Shown one piece after another: positions 29,826 to 38,341 of a stretch of 38,341 nt of DNA. The notes below the pieces were generated by a model. The model ran no database searches, had not been told where the DNA came from, and was given only the letters and a program-made list of their open reading frames with translations. Position 1 is the stretch's first letter. Each line of letters begins with the position of its first letter. The stretch lies in the IMG/VR virus record IMGVR_UViG_3300032284_000936, positions 1-38,341 of that record; one strand, 5' to 3'. Source of the DNA: a virus. A program made the translations under genes and the position numbers.

Positions 29826-32009
29826 ATGTTAGACAAACAAAACGTGGTGGTAGATAACCTTACAAGCCCTACTGGACACCGTGGGATTGTCGAACAAGTA
29901 GCCCATGAAGCCTACGTCAAAATGGTGGATTACCTAAGACTGACGCAATCCAAAAATACCTACAACCGTTTTAACGATTACCACTACCTACAAATCCCCG
30001 TAGCCAACTCTACCGAACCCGTCCGTGGGATTGACTACATTGCGCCTATTGTCACGCCTGGCATTGATTACGCTACTGCCGTGATCACCAAGTGCTTGAT
30101 GCCTGATGGCCAAGTTAACTTTGAGTTCAATCGTTTTACTGAAGACGATGCCATCAGCGCCAAACAATCCACCGACATGGTGAAGTATTTCATCAACGAC
30201 AAAAACGATGCTTACGCCATTATTAGGGATTGGGCACAAGATGCTTTATTGCATAAAAACGGCATTGTGATGGTCATGCCTATTCGTGAGGCGATCACGA
30301 TGTACAAAGAAGTTGAAGGCACAAAAGACCAACTGAGAGCTTTTGAGATTCAAGCTGCCGACTCAGGACTCACCACCAAACGCCAAAACATGAGGCGCAT
30401 AGATGTTAATCTACAAGGTGCTATGGCCGAAATGATGAACCCTCCACAAGAGGAAGAACAAGGCGAAGAGCCAGAATCACAGGGTGATGAACTTAACGAA
30501 GCCATTAAGAACAACACGGTATATCGTGCCAAATACAAGCTTACTGGCTACTCAACGAATATTAAAATTAAGCACGTTGCCCAACATTACTTTGTCTGTA
30601 ATCCTACGGTTCCTAAGATTGCCGACCAAGACTTTATTGGCTTCTATGACCCCATGACCATCCATGAGGCCAAGGTTCTTTATCCATATATTGACCTTGA
30701 GAAGTTTGCCGACCACGCTGCTTACGGTCCTGCAGGAGCTTACCAAGCAGGTGCTCTAGAAAATGACTTGGCCTTACACGCTAGAGACTCTACCCCTGTT
30801 CCTGGTCAGGGTGTTATTGCATCCCAAGGTGCTGATCGCTATTCCAGAGTGGTCATGTTGACTACTGTATGGTTGAGAAAAGACATTGATGGTGATGGCG
30901 AAGAAGAAATTGTTGAACTTTGCTATTCTGGGTCGTACGTTCTGTACGCCAAGGAAGTTGATTTTATTCCTTTGGCCAACATGAATCCCAAGCCTTTGGT
31001 GGGCAACTTCTTTGGTTATTCATTGGGTGAGCGTCTTGTGCCTATGCAGGAATACGCTACTTCTATCCGCAGAGCTGAATTGGCATTTGCCCTTCAAGCC
31101 TCTACCCCCAGAATAGGTGTTAACCCTGAGTTTTTGGATGCTGAAGAAATCCAACGTGGTGTATCTGCGATGTTTATTTTGGATAGAAAGTTTGATCCTA
31201 ATAAGCACGTTTGGGAACCACAAGCACTTCAAGGCAATTTAGGCTATGTCCAATCTTCTATGGAGAGATTCGACAGCGAAAAGATGGCCATGATTGGCAT
31301 GACTTCACCTGGGGACACTTTGAACCCAGAAGTGATGAAAGATGGCAATTCAGGATTCAAGCTTCAGACTGCAATGGGTCCTAATCAGTTGATCCAAGAT
31401 GAGATGGTCAAGAATTGTGCGATTGGTCTCAAGGATGTGATTTATCTGGTTTGGAAAACCATGATTCAATATTCTGATGACTACAACATCCAACAATTGG
31501 CTCACGCTTGCTCAGAAAACGCAGGTGGGTTCTTGGATGCGATGGCCGTTGAGAATTACCAATTTATTGACCGCAAGATGATCAGTCTGGATTTGGCTTT
31601 GGGCTTTATGTCTGAAGAAAACCGCCTTACTCGCCAACAATTGATTACTGCTGCCCAACAACAATTTGGTCAAGCCATGATGATGGTTCCTGCTCAATTG
31701 CCTGAAATGTTTACTAAACTCAGGTTACCTTATGAGGATACTTTGAGGTCATTGGGTGTTAAGCATATCGATGCTTACTTGCCTACTTTGGATGAATGGA
31801 CAAAGATTGGCCAATTCAAGTCTCAACAACCCCCATCTGCACAGGATGAAGAAATGAAAGCCAAGACCCAAGCACAATTGGCAAAAGCGCAAGAGACAAT
31901 GGCCAATACTGCATTCATTAAGAAGAAGACTGATGACATTGACACAGACAATATGTTTGAGGCTTTGGCAGCGTCTAGAGACAAATTAAGGGCGGTTCAA
32001 GTTGACTAA
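29826..32009 (+). CDS. Portal protein (head-tail connector)
   Basis: 727 residues, large as in SU10/P22-type portals. The N-terminus contains a helical-hairpin region, then a wing/stem part with HYFVCNP, VWLRKDIDGDGEEEIVELCY (about 346-365), and a crown-side SLGERLVPMQEYATSIRRAE (about 399-418) typical of the helix at the channel. A Glu/Gln-rich insertion lies near 200-225 and a Gln/Lys-rich C-terminal helix near the end. Position directly after TerL supports the call. Confidence 0.9.
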   Translation: MLDKQNVVVDNLTSPTGHRGIVEQVAHEAYVKMVDYLRLTQSKNTYNRFNDYHYLQIPVANSTEPVRGIDYIAPIVTPGIDYATAVITKCLMPDGQVNFEFNRFTEDDAISAKQSTDMVKYFINDKNDAYAIIRDWAQDALLHKNGIVMVMPIREAITMYKEVEGTKDQLRAFEIQAADSGLTTKRQNMRRIDVNLQGAMAEMMNPPQEEEQGEEPESQGDELNEAIKNNTVYRAKYKLTGYSTNIKIKHVAQHYFVCNPTVPKIADQDFIGFYDPMTIHEAKVLYPYIDLEKFADHAAYGPAGAYQAGALENDLALHARDSTPVPGQGVIASQGADRYSRVVMLTTVWLRKDIDGDGEEEIVELCYSGSYVLYAKEVDFIPLANMNPKPLVGNFFGYSLGERLVPMQEYATSIRRAELAFALQASTPRIGVNPEFLDAEEIQRGVSAMFILDRKFDPNKHVWEPQALQGNLGYVQSSMERFDSEKMAMIGMTSPGDTLNPEVMKDGNSGFKLQTAMGPNQLIQDEMVKNCAIGLKDVIYLVWKTMIQYSDDYNIQQLAHACSENAGGFLDAMAVENYQFIDRKMISLDLALGFMSEENRLTRQQLITAAQQQFGQAMMMVPAQLPEMFTKLRLPYEDTLRSLGVKHIDAYLPTLDEWTKIGQFKSQQPPSAQDEEMKAKTQAQLAKAQETMANTAFIKKKTDDIDTDNMFEALAASRDKLRAVQVD

Positions 32010-32018
32010 AGGGGCAAA

Positions 32019-32342
32019 ATGAAAAGTTTATTAGGGAATATCACAGAGTATTTTAATAGACGAACCAAGCACAAGGATTTGAAAAGTGACCAAGTTGAAA
32101 AACAGGTCAAGTTTTTAGAAAACGGGGAAATTGCTTCTCGTCTTTTAAAAAACACTGATTTTGCTTTGATGTTCAATCTTTACAGATTTAGTTTAATGGA
32201 AAGAATGGAGGATGCAAAAACAGACTTGGATAGAATTCGAGACGCTCACTACATCAGTGGCGCAAGAGATTTCATTGATTTCATTGAATTGACCGTTTAC
32301 TTATCGGCTAGTGCCCAAGCACAAATCGATAAAAAGAATTAA
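32019..32342 (+). CDS. Hypothetical helical protein after the portal
   Basis: 107 residues, charged helices (KHKDLKSDQVEKQVKFLENGE; MLKN-like middle) and a helix near the end around DFIDFIELTVYLSA. Small proteins often sit between portal and scaffold genes; no family recognised. Confidence 0.6.
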   Translation: MKSLLGNITEYFNRRTKHKDLKSDQVEKQVKFLENGEIASRLLKNTDFALMFNLYRFSLMERMEDAKTDLDRIRDAHYISGARDFIDFIELTVYLSASAQAQIDKKN

Positions 32343-32368
32343 CATTTTTTATAGAATAGGATAAACTA

Positions 32369-33478
32369 ATGGAAAACGTGACCTCACCTGAGACCGTTAC
32401 CCAACAAACTGGTGATCCAGTGGCTACCATAGCTGACATGATTGCCGCCAACAGGCGAAACAATCCCCAGCCCAATGGAAGTACACCGCCTCCAGGTGGA
32501 CAAGTAGAGGAGTCATCCCCTACCCCACAGGCGCAACCTGAAGATGGAAGCGAACCTGAAGAAAGCGTAAGTGAGACTGAAGAGCCAGTAGAAGTCGAAG
32601 AGCAAGAAGAGTCCTCCGAAGGAGATAACTCGATTGTTAATTTCTTTGAATTCGCTGATGAGAATCCTGATTTAAAGTTCAAAATACCCAACAAGAATGC
32701 CGATGGTGGTTTTGTTGAGTTAACTGCAAAGAAGGCTGCCACGCTTTTAGGTCAAACAAGTGCTTTGGATGAAAATTCTCGCAAACTTAAAGCTGAAAAA
32801 GCAGAGTTTGAAGAGTTTGAAGCGAAACGTAGGGCTGAACTAGACGGTTTGCAGATTGGTCTAGAGTTAACCATCGTTCCTCAGTTACAACAAGTAGCAG
32901 ATGAACTGGTCACTCTTCAACAATACAACCAGCAATGGAAGCAAATCCTCGATAGTGCTACCGATCCTGTATCTCAGTCAGAGGCTCAAGCAGCGATTGC
33001 TCAGAACCAAAAGCTGATACAAGAAAAGTCACAGTTTATCCAAACGAATCGTCCCAAGGTTGATCAGTTTTATCAGCAAAGAAGTCAATTTGTTCAACAA
33101 CAACTTGAGCAAGCCAGACAAAGTTTTACTGATAAGGAATTGGCCAACAAGGCTCTCTATTCCGAATTAAGGGAAAAGATAGCTAAGGATTGGAAAGGTG
33201 CGAATTTGTCGATTGTTCCTGGAATACCAAATATTGATTTGATTTCTAGTGACGAACACTTATTGGCTTTGGTGAGAGACGGACTCAAATTCCGTGAAGG
33301 ACCCAAAGTTAAGAATGCAGGAGGCTCATTGGCTGCGGCTGGTAAGCAAACTGCTAAGGGTAAGACAAGTATGCCTGATCCAACTGAAGAACTCCAAAAA
33401 CGTGCTCAAAAAGGCGATAAAGATGCGGCTAGGGATCTTTTAGCAACCATGCTTGCGTCAAACAAAAGACGTAGGTAA
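32369..33478 (+). CDS. Scaffold-type protein
   Basis: 369 residues: a Pro/Glu-rich acidic N-terminal region (about 30-85), a long Gln/Glu/Lys coiled coil (about 125-260, for example KAEKAEFEEFEAKRRAEL), and a basic C-terminus ending NKRRR. This layout, and the position just before the capsid gene, fit a scaffolding protein whose C-terminal basic helix binds capsid. No protease motif seen. Confidence 0.75.
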   Translation: MENVTSPETVTQQTGDPVATIADMIAANRRNNPQPNGSTPPPGGQVEESSPTPQAQPEDGSEPEESVSETEEPVEVEEQEESSEGDNSIVNFFEFADENPDLKFKIPNKNADGGFVELTAKKAATLLGQTSALDENSRKLKAEKAEFEEFEAKRRAELDGLQIGLELTIVPQLQQVADELVTLQQYNQQWKQILDSATDPVSQSEAQAAIAQNQKLIQEKSQFIQTNRPKVDQFYQQRSQFVQQQLEQARQSFTDKELANKALYSELREKIAKDWKGANLSIVPGIPNIDLISSDEHLLALVRDGLKFREGPKVKNAGGSLAAAGKQTAKGKTSMPDPTEELQKRAQKGDKDAARDLLATMLASNKRRR

Positions 33479-33496
33479 CTTTAGGAGTATTTAAAC

Positions 33497-34663
33497 ATGG
33501 CAACGATTACATCAACATCCCTTGGTAACGGTAACGGTTCGTACACAACCGACATCGTTGTTAAGGACTTAGACTTAACAGTTTCTAACTACGTTAAAGA
33601 CAGAACCCCTGTAACCAACATGGCAATGTCTAAAAAGCGTAAAGTCAACTCTACATTGCACATTTGGCCAAATGACTATTTCCGTCAACCTGCCTTGAAT
33701 GCTGCTTTGGAAGGTGCATCTGTAACGGCTTCTGCTGCTGCATCCAACACACGTTCTAACTTGGGTAACTACACACAGATTTTCACAACTGTGATTGGTG
33801 CTACAGGTACTGCCCGTGCAGTCGAGCAAGCTGGTGGCGATCCTCAAGCATATCAAGAAGTTAAGCAATTGACTGAGATCATGTTTGACGTTGAACTTCA
33901 GATGGTTCGTGCAGACGGTGCTTCAATCAAGTATGCAGGTCAAGCAGGTACACAACCTAGCGGTTCTTCTGGTGTTAACTCTGGCCGTAGATTCGGTTCA
34001 TTGTTTGCATTTGCAGGAACACGTTCTGGTAATGCTACAAGCGGTACAGACGTATTGAACCTAGCTACATCTGATAGCAATGACGTTACAAGCGGTATCA
34101 GCACCAACCAACCTTTCAACGGTACATTGGCCAACGCTGGTTTGGGTTATTTCACCTTCTCTTCTGGTGTAACAACTCAGCAATTCAGCCCATTCTTGTA
34201 CAAGCAATTGGTAACAACTGCTGAACAACGCTTTAACGCAAAAATCACCAATATGATTGTTCCCACTTCAATGAGAACACATATTTCTGATACATTGCCC
34301 ACAAGCCGTTCGATCAACAGGTTCAATCCTGCTGACAAGGGTGACACGATTGGTACATATGAAGGTGACTTCAACTATACCTATCAAATCGATGACAACT
34401 GGATCATGGATCAAACAGGTTCTGACAATACTTCCGTGTTGTTCTTGAATCCTGACGTTGTTCAGTGGGGTTCACTCCGTGAGCTTGGCCCAAATAACGA
34501 AGTGTTCTCAAATGCTGACGCTTCTTTGGATCAATACATCATGGAAGGTACATTGATTGTTCGTAATCCTGCTGGTGTTGCGGTTCTTGCTGCGATCTCC
34601 CCAACAGGTGCGACAGTTACTGCACCCCGTGCTTCCACAAAAGTACAACGCTACTTGGCATAA
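33497..34663 (+). CDS. Major capsid protein, SU10/DUF5309-like
   Basis: 388 residues. DLDLTVSNYVKDRTPVTNM at the N-terminus, LGNYTQIFTTVIGATGTARAVE (about 93-114) and EIMFDVELQMVRADGASI (about 128-145) match the DUF5309 family of HK97-fold capsid proteins in SU10-like podoviruses. No N-terminal delta domain; scaffold gene is separate. Strong ribosome site (taggagt) and codon use typical of a highly made protein. Confidence 0.9.
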   Translation: MATITSTSLGNGNGSYTTDIVVKDLDLTVSNYVKDRTPVTNMAMSKKRKVNSTLHIWPNDYFRQPALNAALEGASVTASAAASNTRSNLGNYTQIFTTVIGATGTARAVEQAGGDPQAYQEVKQLTEIMFDVELQMVRADGASIKYAGQAGTQPSGSSGVNSGRRFGSLFAFAGTRSGNATSGTDVLNLATSDSNDVTSGISTNQPFNGTLANAGLGYFTFSSGVTTQQFSPFLYKQLVTTAEQRFNAKITNMIVPTSMRTHISDTLPTSRSINRFNPADKGDTIGTYEGDFNYTYQIDDNWIMDQTGSDNTSVLFLNPDVVQWGSLRELGPNNEVFSNADASLDQYIMEGTLIVRNPAGVAVLAAISPTGATVTAPRASTKVQRYLA

Positions 34664-34674
34664 GCCATTTTCTG

Positions 34675-34699
34675 AAGAGGGTCCTCACGGGCCTTCTTT
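34675..34699 (+). terminator. Hairpin after the capsid gene, probable attenuator
   Basis: A 10-bp stem with wobble pairs (34675-34684 with 34689-34698) around TCAC, then a short T-rich stretch. Downstream genes continue in the same direction, so partial termination (extra capsid mRNA) is likely. Confidence 0.55.
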
Positions 34700-34715
34700 G
34701 GAAAGGAGTTAATGC

Positions 34716-35213
34716 ATGGAAAAGTATGAAACAGATCAAGTAACCGAGGATTACTATTTAAAAGGTAATTTAGAGGCAGGAATTGACGGTGTATTTCGTC
34801 AAAACGACAAACTGTTCAATGAAGTCAAATCGGGTACATGGTCTCAGACATTCAAAACTCCCAATCTGGATTACAAAGTTGGCGCAGTAGACGGTGAAAG
34901 ATACGTTCAATATACCCAACACAATGTCGAAGAAATCAAAGCAGACTGTAAGCAAAAACGTGAGTTTTACGCTATTCACGGTACAGACAATCCATTCTTT
35001 GCAGGAACCTTTCATGCGATGGAATTGCCCAAATGCTTTGCTCACGAAATCAGCTCAAGGTGGTTTAATAATCGTCCTTGGGAGTTGATCAAAAAAGACA
35101 AAAAAGACAAGATTCTTTTTTACGCTATTGTGAACGAATATTACTCAGATTTTGTTTGTCACCCTAGCGGAAAGATACCATTACCGTATAATCCAAGTAT
35201 CCCGACACGTTAA
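34716..35213 (+). CDS. Hypothetical protein after the capsid gene
   Basis: 165 residues. Aromatic and charged, with KNDFYAIHG-like strands, PWELIKKDKKDKILFY and a Pro-rich end. aaaggag upstream of the ATG. No family recognised; by position it may be a virion accessory or head-completion protein. Confidence 0.6.
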   Translation: MEKYETDQVTEDYYLKGNLEAGIDGVFRQNDKLFNEVKSGTWSQTFKTPNLDYKVGAVDGERYVQYTQHNVEEIKADCKQKREFYAIHGTDNPFFAGTFHAMELPKCFAHEISSRWFNNRPWELIKKDKKDKILFYAIVNEYYSDFVCHPSGKIPLPYNPSIPTR

Positions 35214-35221
35214 GGAAATTT

Positions 35222-36211
35222 ATGGCTCAATTTATCCAATCTGCCAATACTCTTGTTAGCCGTGTTGCATCTTGGGTAGGAGCCATAGCCTACTCCACTG
35301 GCGTAAACGCCTCTTCTTACACATCATCTTCTGGTGTGATTGCTACTGCATCTTCTTTGGTAGGCGCAGTGAGCGTTGGAGACTTTATTGGATACAACCC
35401 CACTTATCCATTCACGGTCGTTACCGCAGTCACCTCTTCTACGATCACTGTTAACGATCCAGACTTGATTTGGAGTGGCGCTTCATTTCCAGTGGCCATC
35501 CTTAAACTGCCTACACAATCTGTTTTAGAAATTCAAAACTCTGTTCAATTGGCTGAACTCAAAATGAGAACGGTAGAGTTGCCTGCTTTACGTTCTAATC
35601 CTTATGACCCAAGTTCACCTTCTTGTGTAACAACAGATTCACAAGGAATGGCTCCTATTCCTGCCGACATGAATTGGCCAATATTGTTTTTCCAACAAAC
35701 ACCCAATTCTGATACGCCTCCTGGTTCTGCTTCTGCCGCAATGGGTCCTTGGATCATCTACGACCGTGTAGGCGATAGAGAAATCATTCGCAGACGCATG
35801 ATTGACCAGTTGTACGTCAAACCTTTTGGCGTACCAAGGGTGATTCGTGCTTCATTTTCTGAAGTTGGTCCCAATTATGTATTTACACCCAATCCTGGTG
35901 CGAACGTACAGATTTTGGCTTATTATCAAAAAACATTTCCATTTTTATTCAGTGCTACATCGGATTCCACAAATCCTATTGTGCAAAACAATTCTGTTTT
36001 ATCAAGCTTTCCTGAAGGTTACCTTTATGGTACTTTGGAAGCTTATTACGATAAAAACAAGAATACTTCTGAAGCTGAAAAATGGAGAGCAAGATTTGAT
36101 GAGGCTTATGGCTTGATTGAGGATCAGAACTTCAAAGATAAATGGAGAGGTGGAGATCAACATCTCACATCAGAGTTTCAACCTAGAGACTATCGCTATA
36201 GTTTTAGATAA
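35222..36211 (+). CDS. Head-to-tail adaptor protein
   Basis: 329 residues. Beta-rich, with FPEGYLYGTLEAYYDKNKN and SEAEKWRARFDEAYGLIEDQN near the C-terminus, the helical bundle end typical of adaptors that plug the portal (gp6-like/neck type). It sits between the capsid and the tail fibre. I am fairly sure of the adaptor role, less of the exact family. Confidence 0.7.
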   Translation: MAQFIQSANTLVSRVASWVGAIAYSTGVNASSYTSSSGVIATASSLVGAVSVGDFIGYNPTYPFTVVTAVTSSTITVNDPDLIWSGASFPVAILKLPTQSVLEIQNSVQLAELKMRTVELPALRSNPYDPSSPSCVTTDSQGMAPIPADMNWPILFFQQTPNSDTPPGSASAAMGPWIIYDRVGDREIIRRRMIDQLYVKPFGVPRVIRASFSEVGPNYVFTPNPGANVQILAYYQKTFPFLFSATSDSTNPIVQNNSVLSSFPEGYLYGTLEAYYDKNKNTSEAEKWRARFDEAYGLIEDQNFKDKWRGGDQHLTSEFQPRDYRYSFR

Positions 36212-36220
36212 GGATCAATC

Positions 36221-38341
36221 ATGGCAACAGTTGGTTTATACGGTCAATCAGTTGAAACGGTTGGCTTATATGGAAATAATGTATCCTTTGGTGGAACTTA
36301 TTTTGAATGGTTTATTTTTCAGCAATCGGCTACGCAACCTGCAACGCCTACTGGTGGTTCGTTTGACTTTATTACAAATGTAGCAACGCCTCCGTCTGGA
36401 TGGAGCAATACGCCTCCTACAAGTCCCACAACAACCGTATGGGCTTCTATTGCTTTTGTTAATAGTAAGATTGGTTCAACTTTTACTTGGTCAACACCTG
36501 CTACATGGGTGCAACAAGGTATTTCGGGTTATTCAGGTATTTCAGGATATTCAGGTTATAGCGGTATTTCTGGCTTTTCTGGTTACAGTGGCTATTCAGG
36601 CAAGAGTGGTTATTCGGGAAGTGGTGTTTCTGGCTATTCGGGATATTCGGGTGCATCAGGCATATCTGGTTTTAGTGGTTATTCTGGATCAGGCATATCA
36701 GGATACAGTGGCTTTAGCGGTGCTTCTGGAATAAGTGGTTTTTCAGGAACATCAGGATTTAGCGGAACATCTGGTTATTCTGGTTCGGGGATAAGTGGAT
36801 ATTCTGGATATTCTGGGATATCTGGTTACAGTGGAACAAATGGCACTGGATCGGGTTCTGTAACATCAGTTGCAATGACTGTTCCTTCGTTCATGTCTGT
36901 AACAGGTTCGCCTATTACGACAAGCGGAACTTTAGCTTTATCTGCAACAACATCAGGCGCAAATTCTATCGTTTTAAGAGATGCAAGCCAAAACATCAGC
37001 GCAAATTCTATTACTGAAGGTTTTAGCAATGTTGCAGCCGCAGGAACAACAACAGTCCTTACCGTAAGCTCAGTACCCAATTTTGTTGTAACAGGTTCTG
37101 GTGGACAGACTTATCAATTGCCTGATGCAACCACTTTGGCTAATGGCACAAATTACACATTTAACAATAATCAAAGTTCTGGCACTATTGTTGTAAAAAA
37201 TAATTCTGGAACAACAATAACTACTGTTCAATCTGGTGCTTTCATAGAAGTTATTTTGTTGTCTAACGCAACCGCAGCAGGTTCTTGGGACACACATACT
37301 TTTGCTCCTTCTAATGTATCTTGGTCAACCAATACATTAGATTACCCAGGATCAATCACATCAGCAACATGGAATGGTAGCGTTGTTGCAACCAATCGTG
37401 GCGGAACAGGATTGTCTTCATTTACAGCAAATGGAGTAGTGTATGCGTCTAGTACAAGTGCTTTGGCTACTGGGTCTAGTTTACAGTTCAATGGAAGTTC
37501 TTTTGCTGTTGGTGGTGGAGTTTTAACTGATACAGGTAACTTCTTAAATTCATTAGGTGTTCAAACATCATCAACATACGCAAATTTAAACTTTAGAAAC
37601 AGTTCAGGTAATCTCTTACAACAAATCCAATATAGTGATTCAGATGGTAGTTTGACTATTGGTGGTGGTGCATCTAGTGCTTATCCAATTAGATTCAGAG
37701 GTGGGGCTTCTACTGAATGGGCTAGATTTAACACATCAGGCTATCTAGGTATAGGTACAAGTAGTCCTGGTTTCCCATTGGTTGTTTACGGCAATGGTTC
37801 TGCTATGGCATTTCAAAATAGTGCTACGGGAAGTACAAGTTCTGATGGTTTTTATGTTGGCAATGCAAATTCAACAACTGCGTATGTTTACAATTATGAA
37901 AACGATGGAATTATTTTTGGAACTAATAACGCAGAAAAGATGCGTCTTGATGCTTCTGGTAACTTAGGATTAGGAGTTACTCCTAGTGCTTGGGGAGGAA
38001 CTTTTAAGGCTTTTGAAATTGGTACATCTGGAAGTTCAATTTGGGATTATGCTAGTAATGGAAACATGGGGGTTTCAGCTAATTTATACCAAAATGGAGC
38101 AAATTGGTATTATAAAAGCAATGGTTATGGTGTTTATACTGAAAATAGAGCATCTGATGGAAAATTTACTTGGTGGGTAGCTCCATCAGGAACAGGTGGC
38201 ACGATTGCATCAGGTTTAACCCAAGCAATGACACTAGATAATAGTGGTAACTTGGGTATTGGAACAACAAGTCCTAGTTACAAATTAGATGTATATGGTT
38301 CAAGTTATGGAACAATTCGTGCAAATGGTGGCACAGGTGGA
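36221..38341 (+). CDS. Tail fibre protein with collagen-like G-x-S repeats (5' part; continues at base 1)
   Basis: The frame stays open to the window end and continues at base 1 to a stop at 670-672, about 889 residues in all. Residues 1-99 attach to the tail and hold one copy of the module also found twice in the tail protein at 5008-6696 (PSGWSNTPP ... TVWASIAF). Residues 100-210 are 33 G-x-S triplets. After that come beta-structured shaft domains and GIGTSSPGFPLVVYG-type units near residue 512. A trimeric shaft and receptor-binding role is likely. Preceded by the adaptor gene (9 bases). Confidence 0.85.
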   Translation, partial: MATVGLYGQSVETVGLYGNNVSFGGTYFEWFIFQQSATQPATPTGGSFDFITNVATPPSGWSNTPPTSPTTTVWASIAFVNSKIGSTFTWSTPATWVQQGISGYSGISGYSGYSGISGFSGYSGYSGKSGYSGSGVSGYSGYSGASGISGFSGYSGSGISGYSGFSGASGISGFSGTSGFSGTSGYSGSGISGYSGYSGISGYSGTNGTGSGSVTSVAMTVPSFMSVTGSPITTSGTLALSATTSGANSIVLRDASQNISANSITEGFSNVAAAGTTTVLTVSSVPNFVVTGSGGQTYQLPDATTLANGTNYTFNNNQSSGTIVVKNNSGTTITTVQSGAFIEVILLSNATAAGSWDTHTFAPSNVSWSTNTLDYPGSITSATWNGSVVATNRGGTGLSSFTANGVVYASSTSALATGSSLQFNGSSFAVGGGVLTDTGNFLNSLGVQTSSTYANLNFRNSSGNLLQQIQYSDSDGSLTIGGGASSAYPIRFRGGASTEWARFNTSGYLGIGTSSPGFPLVVYGNGSAMAFQNSATGSTSSDGFYVGNANSTTAYVYNYENDGIIFGTNNAEKMRLDASGNLGLGVTPSAWGGTFKAFEIGTSGSSIWDYASNGNMGVSANLYQNGANWYYKSNGYGVYTENRASDGKFTWWVAPSGTGGTIASGLTQAMTLDNSGNLGIGTTSPSYKLDVYGSSYGTIRANGGTGG
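36518..36850 (+). repeat. In-frame G-x-S triplet repeat in the tail fibre
   Basis: 333 bases coding residues 100-210: 33 G-x-S triplets (x mostly Tyr, Ile or Phe) with three GS interruptions, ending in GTN and GTG. The 9-base period and alternating codons (ggt/gga; tat/tac) are visible throughout. Glycine at every third position recalls collagen-like fibre segments, but without proline. Confidence 0.95.
38219..38341. repeat. Right copy of the 123-base terminal overlap
   Basis: Identical to bases 1-123. It lies within the tail-fibre gene and marks the place where the circular sequence was cut. Confidence 0.95.

Overview
The window is a complete tailed-phage genome, almost certainly circular in the assembly. 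Its first 123 bases are repeated exactly as its last 123 bases, and the tail-fibre gene that runs off the right end continues in the same frame from base 1. Removing the overlap leaves about 38.2 kb. The layout suggests a podovirus-like phage: terminase, a large portal (727 residues), scaffold, an SU10/DUF5309-like capsid protein, a head-tail adaptor, tail fibres and candidate ejection proteins, with no sheath, tube or tape-measure gene visible. The lysis cassette (GH19 endolysin plus a nested Rz/Rz1 spanin pair with an outer-membrane lipoprotein) means a Gram-negative host. The many small genes of a type I know from Burkholderiales phages, and the moderately low GC, suggest a freshwater betaproteobacterial host, but that is inference.

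Region by region, reading the circle from the packaging genes. A non-coding stretch (25133-25856) has DnaA-box matches, short repeats and an odd G-tract hairpin. It is followed by a rightward late operon: GNAT-like protein, probable small terminase, several small proteins, large terminase, portal, scaffold, capsid, adaptor and tail fibre (25857-38218, continuing to 672). The late genes carry on through a DUF7936-like protein, a glycan-modification cassette (FkbM methyltransferase and GT2/GT9 genes), two large tail proteins, ejection-type proteins and the lysis genes (692-14562), ending at a strong terminator. A leftward operon (16643-14613) holds a DUF1071/ERF-type annealing protein, a protein with an SSB-like acidic tip and a winged-helix protein. 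It diverges from a rightward early operon that starts with a Cro/YdaS-like regulator apparently on a leaderless mRNA (16762). That operon continues through a replication-protein-like gene, a predicted stand-alone structured RNA, a cytosine-C5 methyltransferase, RusA, an HNH protein, a Dps-like protein and a homing-type HNH gene inserted in the 3' end of a DUF6321-like gene. A second leftward operon (25132-22831) of ten small genes includes a GP88-like cysteine-rich protein.

No integrase, DNA polymerase, helicase or RNA polymerase gene was recognised. The phage probably relies on host replication and transcription, adding its own annealing protein, SSB-like protein, Holliday-junction resolvase and methyltransferase.

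The observations most worth following up are a predicted ~100-nt pseudoknotted RNA with its own -10 box and U-tract (17495-17594); a 744-base reading frame that almost completely overlaps the methyltransferase gene; the HNH insertion that replaced the 3' end of its target gene and left the old end downstream; the GT9 enzyme apparently split between two genes; and a small Dps-like protein.
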